The notes below the pieces were generated by a model, which was given only the letters and a program-made list of their open reading frames with translations, was not told the origin of the DNA and searched no databases. A DNA stretch of 5,151 nucleotides from a candidate division GN15 bacterium (lineage in GTDB: Bacteria > Zixibacteria > MSB-5A5 > GN15 > FEB-12), in contig WJKG01000296.1 of NCBI GenBank assembly GCA_014729205.1, positions 1 to 5,151 on the forward strand. The letters run 5' to 3'. How positions within the stretch are numbered: the stretch's first letter is position 1; every line of letters starts with the position of its first letter. The position numbers were made by a program, and so were the translations under genes. Shown here piece by piece: positions 1 through 5,151 of this stretch.

Positions 1-1898
1 CAGGAGTCACCGTAGAGACAGCGCAGTTCCTTGAGTGTGAAGGGTGCTTCGAGCAGCTCGAAGTCGTCAATCTTGGGATCGGGGTTGTAGACCCACTTAT
101 TGAAGTCCTCGATATCGTATGAGGCGACCACCGAGAAGCTGGGTGCACGATCATCGCGTCCTATATAGACGCGGTAACCTTCGAAGTCGATCTCGCGCGA
201 GAACACATCTGGAGTCGTCTCCGACCGGGTGCCATTAAAGCGAACGGTTAGTTTGCCAACCCCGGGCTCGACCCAGAGGGCAGGAGCTGGTGGCGGGGAG
301 GCGCCTTTGAAGTCCGGAACACCGTCGCCCTTGGTCCAGCAAGTATCCGCCTCGGTCGGCGCCCAGATGGAGTCCCAGACCTCTTCGCCAGTATTGGGAT
401 CAAATATAAGAACCGAATCGACTACGGCTGAGTCAGTGACACACACAAACACCTCGCCAGAGTCGCGGTCGTTGTCAGTATCGACACCGGGGTTGTCATA
501 GATCCACGATGCCCAGCGGGAGTTCAGAGTCAGGTCCGAGAAGTCCAGATTGGCATAGTAGGCATCGGGATCGTAGGAACCCGGTTCCAGGAACTCCAGG
601 TTGTTTGGATTGGTGTGTACGTCTTCGCCGGCCAGGTAGGCGAACGAAATCGGCAGCACTTCTCCCGGACGGATATTAAAGGGACCGAACGACAGCAGGT
701 AACGCGTGTCCAGACCAGTAGTCAACGTGTCCTTGATGCCGCCTCCCGGGGGTGGCAACCAGAGCGGATCATTGGATGTAATCGAGGCGAGGTAAGCCTG
801 ATCGTAATCGAACTCCCGGTTGCGAAGCAGGTAGTACTTGTTCACGTCGCCTTCCGGAGTACCGGTGCCACCGGTTCGGAAGTCGCGCAATGGCTCCTGC
901 AACTCGCCCTTATAGGGGCGTTCGCGAGGACCGAAGTCATACTGCGGATTACCGTTGGAAACCCACCAGTTATAGGAAACTTCGAGTTCGCCTTCACGAG
1001 GCGTACGCACGATACGGGTTGCGGTCAAGTGCGGTACGGGCTCGTCTTCGGAGTCGAAGTCGCCATCGTTATCCATCGTCCAGGCGATGAAGGGGGTATC
1101 GATGTATGTGCATGAGAAGCACGGAGCGGGGCGAGTTTCCAGGAATCCGGATAAGTCGTCCTGCGCACCTGTCTGGCCTCCATCTTGACCGAAGTGAATA
1201 TCGGCGTCAACATAGAAGCCCATGAACATGTCGTTAAGCGTCTGGGTGCCGATGTTCCTCACCTTGTAGTCGAACAGAACGATATCCTCGGCATACGAGT
1301 AGGACCAGGCATAGGAAGCCTGGGTTACCTCAATATTGAGCGGAATATGCGGTCCTCGGAAGAAGTCAGCATCGATTCCCTCGGTGCTGGTGTCCGTATA
1401 GACAGCAATGTAATCTTCCTCTGAAACAGCGTCCTCGTACTCGGGAGCTTCAGGGTCGATAATCGAGCGGTAGACAAGCTCTCCGAAGGGCCTCTCATCG
1501 GGGGCAAATTCTTCACCTCCGAGGCTCCAACCATCGGCACCTGTTGATACAAGCGTGTCGCGACCGATGACGCCACCGATCCAGAAGGCAGCTCCAAACA
1601 AATAGCGGGTCTCACTACCCTTGGGGAACTCGCAGGCCATGACCTCTTCGCCAGTGAAGAAGTCACTGATTCCGGCCGGCGAGAATTCAGCGCCGCCAAA
1701 TGAGCCGTTGTTGGTGACGCCGAGCACCATGCGACCCACTTTGTGCTGCGTGATACCGTAGGCAGGGGTGAAGCTTGCTTTGGTGCGACTGATGTCTTTG
1801 TCGCGCTTCTGGGGGTTGTTGCGGCCCTCAACCGTAGGCACCGCCATCGAGCAAATCAAAACACACGCTACAAGAATCGTAGCAAACCTTCTTACCAT
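1..1898 (-). CDS. Secreted protein of unknown function, 3' end cut by window edge
   Basis: The frame runs without a stop from an ATG at 1898 to the left edge, giving 632 residues plus part of a codon; the C-terminus is missing. The start is followed by a signal peptide: MVRR, then a hydrophobic stretch at about 5-21, with likely cleavage after VEG (about 25). A lipobox-like LVAC at 9-12 is present but lies very early and inside the hydrophobic core, so a lipoprotein is less likely. I recognise no enzyme family. Visible features are an Asp-rich loop at 276-282 (DNDGDFD), a second at 473-479 (DTDNDRD), a Cys pair at 260 and 263, a 'RPGEVLPISFAYLAGED' segment at 410-426, and from about 537 a Pro-rich linker into a fibronectin-III-like stretch with FEGYRVYIGRDD at 572-583. 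The Asp-rich loops may bind calcium (inference). Similar proteins are, from memory, common in FCB candidate phyla and often end in a sorting or dockerin module, which cannot be checked here. The gene lies 346 bp downstream of the protease, behind its terminator, and probably has its own promoter. Certain as a gene, unknown in function. Confidence 0.9.
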   Translation of the reverse strand, partial: MVRRFATILVACVLICSMAVPTVEGRNNPQKRDKDISRTKASFTPAYGITQHKVGRMVLGVTNNGSFGGAEFSPAGISDFFTGEEVMACEFPKGSETRYLFGAAFWIGGVIGRDTLVSTGADGWSLGGEEFAPDERPFGELVYRSIIDPEAPEYEDAVSEEDYIAVYTDTSTEGIDADFFRGPHIPLNIEVTQASYAWSYSYAEDIVLFDYKVRNIGTQTLNDMFMGFYVDADIHFGQDGGQTGAQDDLSGFLETRPAPCFSCTYIDTPFIAWTMDNDGDFDSEDEPVPHLTATRIVRTPREGELEVSYNWWVSNGNPQYDFGPRERPYKGELQEPLRDFRTGGTGTPEGDVNKYYLLRNREFDYDQAYLASITSNDPLWLPPPGGGIKDTLTTGLDTRYLLSFGPFNIRPGEVLPISFAYLAGEDVHTNPNNLEFLEPGSYDPDAYYANLDFSDLTLNSRWASWIYDNPGVDTDNDRDSGEVFVCVTDSAVVDSVLIFDPNTGEEVWDSIWAPTEADTCWTKGDGVPDFKGASPPPAPALWVEPGVGKLTVRFNGTRSETTPDVFSREIDFEGYRVYIGRDDRAPSFSVVASYDIEDFNKWVYNPDPKIDDFELLEAPFTLKELRCLYGDS

Positions 1899-1910
1899 AG
1901 CCAGCACTCT

Positions 1911-1917
1911 ATCCTTT
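1911..1917 (-). promoter_or_regulatory. Poorly spaced ribosome binding site, start uncertain
   Basis: AAAGGAT is the only purine-rich box before the unknown secreted protein. It lies 12-13 nt from the ATG at 1898, which is rather long, and only 4 nt from an in-frame GTG at 1907, which is rather short. The GTG start would add three residues (M-L-A) before the signal peptide without spoiling it. ATG is kept as the default. Confidence 0.45.
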
Positions 1918-1987
1918 GGGGTTTTATCTTTCTGACGAATCCACCACTCAATCTGCTTAATCAAATCAACTAAACTGCTGTTTTTGT

Positions 1988-2023
1988 CGCTCTGCTACGT
2001 CACAGCCTGACAGGCAGATAGCG
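1988..2023 (-). repeat. Imperfect inverted repeat, possible leader hairpin
   Basis: On the minus strand three 4-bp blocks pair in order: CGCT with AGCG, CTGC with GCAG, and GTCA with TGAC, around a GGCTG loop. They are interrupted by a 2-nt bulge (AT) and a small internal loop (CT opposite GTA). No T run follows on the minus strand, so it is not an obvious terminator. It would fall in the untranslated leader if the promoter at 2041-2069 is real. An overlapping compact palindrome, GCCTG-A-CAGGC, lies at 2005-2015. No known riboswitch is recognised. Confidence 0.3.
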
Positions 2024-2040
2024 CCAAAAAACAGATGGAT

Positions 2041-2069
2041 AGTCTACTAAATTTGTGACACGCGGGCAA
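2041..2069 (-). promoter_or_regulatory. Candidate sigma70-type promoter for the unknown secreted protein
   Basis: On the minus strand TTGCCC (2069-2064) and TAGACT (2046-2041) are separated by exactly 17 bp, each matching 4 of 6 consensus bases. A start near 2034 would give a leader of roughly 135 nt before the ATG at 1898. It lies after the protease terminator and just downstream of a palindrome. The matches are modest and the organism's promoter consensus is unknown, so this is a candidate only. Confidence 0.4.
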
Positions 2070-2072
2070 GCA

Positions 2073-2084
2073 TTTTCGCGAAAA
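2073..2084. promoter_or_regulatory. Perfect palindrome TTTTCGCGAAAA, possible operator
   Basis: Both strands read TTTTCGCGAAAA. The site ends 3 bp upstream of the candidate -35 box at 2064-2069, a typical place for an activator or repressor dimer. No known regulator is recognised from the motif, and a chance A/T-flanked CGCG is possible. Confidence 0.35.
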
Positions 2085-2186
2085 ATCAAAGTCATGATCA
2101 GGCGCAGTGCCACGCAGGAAATGCGACAACTGTCAGAGCATGTGAGTGAGATGATCGTACGAAAGAGACGACGCCAGCGGTACTAC

Positions 2187-2220
2187 AAGAAAAGGCCGAC
2201 AACACTAGCTGTCGGCCCTT
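2187..2220 (-). terminator. Intrinsic terminator of the protease gene
   Basis: On the minus strand the arms AAGGGCCGACAGC and GTTGTCGGCCTTTT pair over about 13 bp, including G-U pairs, around a TAGT loop. The 3' side runs into a T-rich tail (TTTTCTTG). It begins 24 nt after the TAA of the protease. The plus-strand exit lacks a T run, so the signal works mainly in the minus direction. This argues that the protease and the next gene are separate transcripts. Confidence 0.85.
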
Positions 2221-2244
2221 GGTAAGTTGTGAATCTCTGAGTAC

Positions 2245-4569
2245 TTAGCACTCACACGGTGATGGCCCGCTACTGAACAAGAAGGCGGCCAGATAAGTGA
2301 GGTCGGCGATGTTCACGACGTCATCGCAGTTGACGTCACCGGCGAGGTATGGAATAGGATCCGGTCCGGACTCAAACAGGAAACCAACCAGGTAGGTCAG
2401 GTCCTGAATGTTCACCGGTGGCACACCGTCAGCATCGCCGTGCAACACGCACTCTATCGCGACTGACATAGCGTCCCCAACCGGGCTGTATGTGCCCAGT
2501 GATCCGGTGTACTGCAAATCGTAGCTCAGGTACGGCTCGATCGACACGAACATCGTATCGCCGGACTGGACAGTCTCCGGGATAGTGAAGTATACCTTGA
2601 GTAAGGGTCCGTCTCCAATTGGCAGTGGGGCAGCATCGCCAGGCTGTAGCTGGAAAGTGTACCGCCCAAAGAAAGCATCATAGTGCAGGTATTCGATATC
2701 GTCCCAATACCAGGTTCGACAACCTTCGATCGAGAAGGAGTCGGGCTGGGCCGTGAAGTCACCGCTTTGGACGAGGGGGATACGTATATCGTTCAGCTTG
2801 ATAGTATTGTTGCCATAAACAATTACTTCAATCGTCTCGCCGGCCTTGATCGACGGGATATCATTGACGTCCAGGGTATCCGCAACCGCAACGATGTAGT
2901 CTTCCTTCTGAGCCACACGGACATCGCCACCGGCATTGATCTCTACGGAGACATCGTAAATGCCAGCCTGACTATACTGGTGACCCGGCGACTGCACACC
3001 AGAGCTGTCTCCATCGCCGAAATCCCATGTCCAGGTATCGACCGTCAGGCCAGAGCTGGCCGTGAACTGAACGTCGAACGGCGCCCAGCCGAACGTGGTG
3101 TCCGCCGAAAATGACACACCCTGCAACTCCTCAACCGAGCCGGAGAGATCCGGCATGGGACCTATCTGCTTGAAGTTCGGGGCCTGGGGCGTTGAATAGG
3201 TTTGGAGCAGATCGCGCAATTCGGTGTGATCCAGTACGCGGCCGTGGATAGCCTTGTTGATACCCTGTAAGGCCGCACAGGCACCAACGATTATAGGCGA
3301 TGCGCTCGACGTCCCGCCGAACTGGGCGGTGTAGTAGGTAGTTGTATCGCTGCCATATAGATCGCCGTACCCCAGAGTGTAGACACCGGAGCCGAACCCG
3401 TGTACATCAATTCGTTCACCGTAGCTGGTGAACCACTCCGGAATATGAACGTTGTTGGCGGCGCCTACCATGATAGCGCCCGAGAAGCGGAAGTCAGGAT
3501 TGAATAACTGGCCGTAGAGCGTCGTATCATCCAGGTCTTGCGAGCCGTTAGCTCCTGCTTCGACCACAATTCGTCCCATGGCCGTGGCCGTAACAATGGC
3601 ATCAAAGTGATCCTGGAAGTACTCGGCGGGCACGTAAGCGCCGCCGTTGGGTCCCTCGTACTGAAGCTCGATCAGGATTATGTCGCCGGTGTCGGAGTTG
3701 TTGGCAGCGGTGATCAAGGCCGTAGACAGATCCATCGAACCGATCGAGACCGTGCCCAGATCGACGTTGAAAGCAATACCGGTGTTGCCAAAGCTGTTGG
3801 AGTCGGCAGCTATCTCACCCAGGACAGCGGTACCGTGGTTCCACCAGGTGGGATCATTGATCTTGGAACCGGCAATATGAAAACTCGAGGTCCCACCGCG
3901 CAAATCTTCGTGCGATTCCACCCAGTTGCCCTCGATATCGATCACTTTGACGGTTTCGCCCTTGCCACCGGGAGCGGTCCAGGCGTAGTAGGCATCGATA
4001 CCTATAGGCGCCGGTTCAAGGTAGTTTTGACTGCTCTGCCAGTTAGGTGTGGGGGCCATAGGCAGGCTCGGGACTGGTTCGAAATAGGCCACCTCAACGA
4101 CATCCAGGGCGTTGATCTCATTGATCAACCGCAGCTTCTCGTCGGCGGTCGCATCCTGTGCGATGTCGACATCGAAATACAGGGTCAAGTCCGGGAGCTG
4201 AACGTCGCCGGCGCGTTTGGCGGCTTCGTCGCGAATCTCGCGGAGCTTGGTGGCCTCAATGTCCATCCGTCGCTCCAGACCGACATACTTGTCGTGCCGG
4301 TTGAGAACCTCATTGACGCGCTGCAACCGCTGGTCAACACCAACTAACAACTTGCCGGCAGGATCAACCTGGCCGACCGATTCAGCCAGCTTGACGACAA
4401 TGCGGTTGGTGTTGCCCCAGGAGGGCAGGTAATCGAGCGTAGTCTTGGTGGCTGCTTCACGGTGAAGGCTGCGAGCCGAGACATCCGCGAAAACCGTGAG
4501 TACGAGTGCGGTCAACAGTACCGCGACGGTGAGAGCTGGTGGGATTAATCGACGATAGCGCTGCATCAT
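2245..4569 (-). CDS. Secreted subtilisin-like serine protease (S8) with PKD, cohesin-like and dockerin domains
   Basis: Complete 774-residue protein, probably a calcium-dependent extracellular endopeptidase. Residues 1-28 form a signal peptide (RYRR, hydrophobic core 12-28, cleavage after VFA28 or VSA32). Residues 33-170 look like a propeptide, ending in a beta/alpha segment typical of S8 inhibitor prodomains. The catalytic domain spans about 190-455: Asp211 in VKVIDIEGNW, His245 in NHGTAVLG, oxyanion Asn341 in AGANGSQD and Ser421 in GGTSSASP. The 'DIE' form at the Asp, with HEDL at 220-223, recalls the S8 subgroup I remember as Peptidases_S8_11 rather than classical subtilisin. A PKD domain follows at about 485-563 (WDFGDG 515-520, then a HQYxxxGxYDVSV pattern). 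Residues 566-708 resemble a cohesin-like beta sandwich (inference). A dockerin at 711-772 has two calcium-loop repeats, D712/D714/N720/D723 and D745/N747/D749/N753/D756. Two ATG codons stand in tandem; AAGGAAG lies 4 nt before the first. An intrinsic terminator follows 24 nt after the TAA. Family assignment is firm; substrate unknown. Confidence 0.96.
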   Translation of the reverse strand: MMQRYRRLIPPALTVAVLLTALVLTVFADVSARSLHREAATKTTLDYLPSWGNTNRIVVKLAESVGQVDPAGKLLVGVDQRLQRVNEVLNRHDKYVGLERRMDIEATKLREIRDEAAKRAGDVQLPDLTLYFDVDIAQDATADEKLRLINEINALDVVEVAYFEPVPSLPMAPTPNWQSSQNYLEPAPIGIDAYYAWTAPGGKGETVKVIDIEGNWVESHEDLRGGTSSFHIAGSKINDPTWWNHGTAVLGEIAADSNSFGNTGIAFNVDLGTVSIGSMDLSTALITAANNSDTGDIILIELQYEGPNGGAYVPAEYFQDHFDAIVTATAMGRIVVEAGANGSQDLDDTTLYGQLFNPDFRFSGAIMVGAANNVHIPEWFTSYGERIDVHGFGSGVYTLGYGDLYGSDTTTYYTAQFGGTSSASPIIVGACAALQGINKAIHGRVLDHTELRDLLQTYSTPQAPNFKQIGPMPDLSGSVEELQGVSFSADTTFGWAPFDVQFTASSGLTVDTWTWDFGDGDSSGVQSPGHQYSQAGIYDVSVEINAGGDVRVAQKEDYIVAVADTLDVNDIPSIKAGETIEVIVYGNNTIKLNDIRIPLVQSGDFTAQPDSFSIEGCRTWYWDDIEYLHYDAFFGRYTFQLQPGDAAPLPIGDGPLLKVYFTIPETVQSGDTMFVSIEPYLSYDLQYTGSLGTYSPVGDAMSVAIECVLHGDADGVPPVNIQDLTYLVGFLFESGPDPIPYLAGDVNCDDVVNIADLTYLAAFLFSSGPSPCEC

Positions 4570-4573
4570 AGTA

Positions 4574-4580
4574 CTTCCTT
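4574..4580 (-). promoter_or_regulatory. Ribosome binding site of the protease gene
   Basis: AAGGAAG lies 4 nt before the first and 7 nt before the second of two tandem ATG codons (4569 and 4566). Counted from the AGGA core, the spacings are 6 and 9 nt. Both starts are usable and differ by a single Met. Confidence 0.75.
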
Positions 4581-4634
4581 GGTGTATTGCTCTTTGTCGG
4601 ATGTATTCAAGATTTGGTTAACGAGTTCGCCTGT

Positions 4635-4662
4635 AAGATACTACGAATACTGAATTTCGCAA
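4635..4662 (-). promoter_or_regulatory. Candidate promoter nearer the protease gene
   Basis: On the minus strand TTGCGA (4662-4657) and TATCTT (4640-4635) are separated by 16 bp, giving a leader of about 60 nt before the protease ATG. Both boxes match the sigma70 consensus only partly. It competes with the TATAAT further upstream. Confidence 0.3.
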
Positions 4663-4691
4663 CTTGAAATGAAAGACCATTGCGGTCGCAT

Positions 4692-4697
4692 ATTATA
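4692..4697 (-). promoter_or_regulatory. TATAAT box upstream of the protease gene
   Basis: This is a perfect -10 consensus on the minus strand, 122 nt before the protease start and 68 nt after the stop of the upstream dockerin gene. No TTGACA-like box sits 16-18 bp upstream, and there is no extended TGn. An inverted repeat occupies the -35 position instead, so an activator-dependent promoter is possible. Confidence 0.3.
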
Positions 4698-4699
4698 CG

Positions 4700-4726
4700 A
4701 CGAAGCAACGTCGAATGGTTGCTCGT
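4700..4726 (-). repeat. Inverted repeat, weak terminator or operator
   Basis: On the minus strand ACGAGCAAC and GTTGCTTCGT pair over 9 bp with one bulged T around an 8-nt loop. It lies 39 nt after the stop of the dockerin fragment gene, a place where a terminator would fit, but no T run follows. It ends 2 nt before the TATAAT box, so it could instead be a regulator site covering the -35 region. Confidence 0.3.
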
Positions 4727-4765
4727 TGATTCGGTCTTCTCTCCTGACAACGTGCGATCCTGGTC

Positions 4766-5151
4766 TCACGTTCCAAAAAGTTGTGCAACCAGTTTGGTCA
4801 GATCGGTGATCTCAACCGTTCCCGACTCGTTTAGATCGCAGGTCCCGAGCGTACACCCGTCCGAGGGGACACCAAAGAGGTACGACACAAGACAGGTCAG
4901 ATCGATCACGTTGATGCTGCCATCGCCGTTCATATCGCACTGACCGGGTTTGACGAAGATCGAGCCTTCCTCGGTAACTACCCGTGTAGTATCGAGATAG
5001 CCTGTCGTCACGGTATCTACCGCCACCGAGTCAAAACTGGAAATGGAGTCGGTGTAACTCAACCAGGCGAGGCATGAATCCCCTTGATACTGCTGGCATA
5101 CATACCAGGTGGTGTCATAGGAGGTGTCGATCGCGGTGCCTATCGAGTAAC
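4766..5151 (-). CDS. C-terminal part of a dockerin-domain protein, 5' end cut by window edge
   Basis: The frame is open from the right edge (first full codon at 5149) to a TGA at 4768-4766 and gives 127 residues. No start is visible: the TTG at 5062 is in frame, but coding continues upstream without a stop, so it is an internal Leu codon. Residues 1-67 are rich in Thr, Ser, Asp and Tyr and look like the end of a beta-rich extracellular domain or linker; no family is recognised. Residues 71-127 are a dockerin: the first calcium loop runs from D72 (CDMNGDGSINVIDLT, ligand positions D72, N74, D76, N80, D83) and the second from D105 (CDLNESGTVEITDLT, D105, N107, S109, E113, D116). Each loop is followed by a short helix ending in LF. 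Each loop is directly preceded by Cys (71 and 104). The domain sits at the extreme C-terminus, as is usual for dockerins. The protein is probably secreted, but its signal peptide and main function lie outside the window. It is followed by 196 bp before the protease gene. Confidence 0.9.
   Translation of the reverse strand, partial: YSIGTAIDTSYDTTWYVCQQYQGDSCLAWLSYTDSISSFDSVAVDTVTTGYLDTTRVVTEEGSIFVKPGQCDMNGDGSINVIDLTCLVSYLFGVPSDGCTLGTCDLNESGTVEITDLTKLVAQLFGT

Larger units (their letters stand above)
1899..2244. other. Intergenic region between the protease and the unknown secreted protein
   Basis: This 346-bp gap has no convincing gene. Reading along the minus strand it holds the protease terminator (2187-2220), a perfect 12-bp palindrome (2073-2084), a candidate promoter (2041-2069), a possible leader hairpin (1988-2023) and an AAAGGAT box (1911-1917). 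A 43-codon plus-strand frame at 2094-2225 is probably chance. The stretch is richer in A/T than the flanking genes, as expected of a regulatory spacer. Confidence 0.8.

Noticed and set aside
615..1115. A 166-codon plus-strand open frame
   Set aside because: It is antisense to the unknown secreted protein, which is open for 632 codons with a signal peptide; the antisense product shows no family features.
1325..1831. A 168-codon minus-strand frame
   Set aside because: It overlaps the unknown secreted protein in another frame on the same strand and gives a Ser/Arg/Pro-rich product of the kind produced by frame shadows.
1899..2244. tRNA, small RNA gene or riboswitch in the larger gap
   Set aside because: No cloverleaf, no conserved riboswitch core and no CRISPR-like repeats were found; only a terminator, a palindrome and a modest hairpin are supported.
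2683..3114. A 143-codon plus-strand open frame
   Set aside because: It is antisense to the PKD and cohesin-like region of the protease and has no supporting start signal.
3538..4347. A 269-codon plus-strand open frame
   Set aside because: It lies wholly antisense to the signal peptide, propeptide and catalytic domain of the protease, whose motifs are unmistakable; the antisense product has no recognisable domain or signal.
4680..4943. An 87-codon plus-strand frame
   Set aside because: It is antisense to the dockerin fragment and the gap; the minus-strand dockerin motifs are clear, so this frame is a shadow.
4766..5062. A 98-codon gene starting at a TTG at 5062
   Set aside because: The same frame is open upstream to the window edge with similar composition, and a lone dockerin without a signal peptide makes little sense; the gene is truncated by the window instead.
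2245..5151. A cellulosome-type gene cluster
   Set aside because: Dockerins alone do not make a cellulosome. No glycoside hydrolase, carbohydrate-binding module or multi-cohesin scaffold is visible in the window.

Overview
The window suggests a bacterium from a secretion-heavy lineage of the FCB group, most likely a candidate phylum such as Zixibacteria. The reasons are the dockerin-type repeats of the form 'VNIxDLTYLxxFLF', the PKD and cohesin-like modules, and a long orphan secreted protein with an 'FEGYRVY' beta-sandwich segment. This placement comes from remembered family style, not from a search. Base composition is moderately GC-rich in the genes, and the intergenic stretches are visibly richer in A/T.

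All three genes lie on the minus strand, so the reading order is from right to left. (1) 5151-4766 is the C-terminal end of a dockerin protein whose start lies beyond the right edge. (2) 4569-2245 is a complete 774-residue secreted subtilisin-like protease. It has a signal peptide, a propeptide, an S8 catalytic domain with an intact Asp/His/Ser triad, a PKD domain, a cohesin-like beta domain and a C-terminal dockerin. (3) 1898-1 is a secreted protein of unknown function, cut by the left edge after 632 residues. No transposon, phage, CRISPR, tRNA or rRNA signal was found.

The two gaps are 196 bp (4570-4765) and 346 bp (1899-2244). The 346-bp gap holds a strong intrinsic terminator for the protease. 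It also holds a candidate sigma70-type promoter for the downstream gene, with a perfect 12-bp palindrome just upstream of the -35, and a possible leader hairpin. The 196-bp gap holds a good ribosome binding site for the protease, a TATAAT box flanked by an inverted repeat, and a weaker alternative promoter. The genes therefore look like separate transcription units rather than a tight operon.

Functionally, all three products are probably exported. Two carry dockerins, and the protease also has a cohesin-like domain, so a surface- or matrix-attached extracellular protein assembly is a reasonable hypothesis. No partner or substrate can be read from the window.
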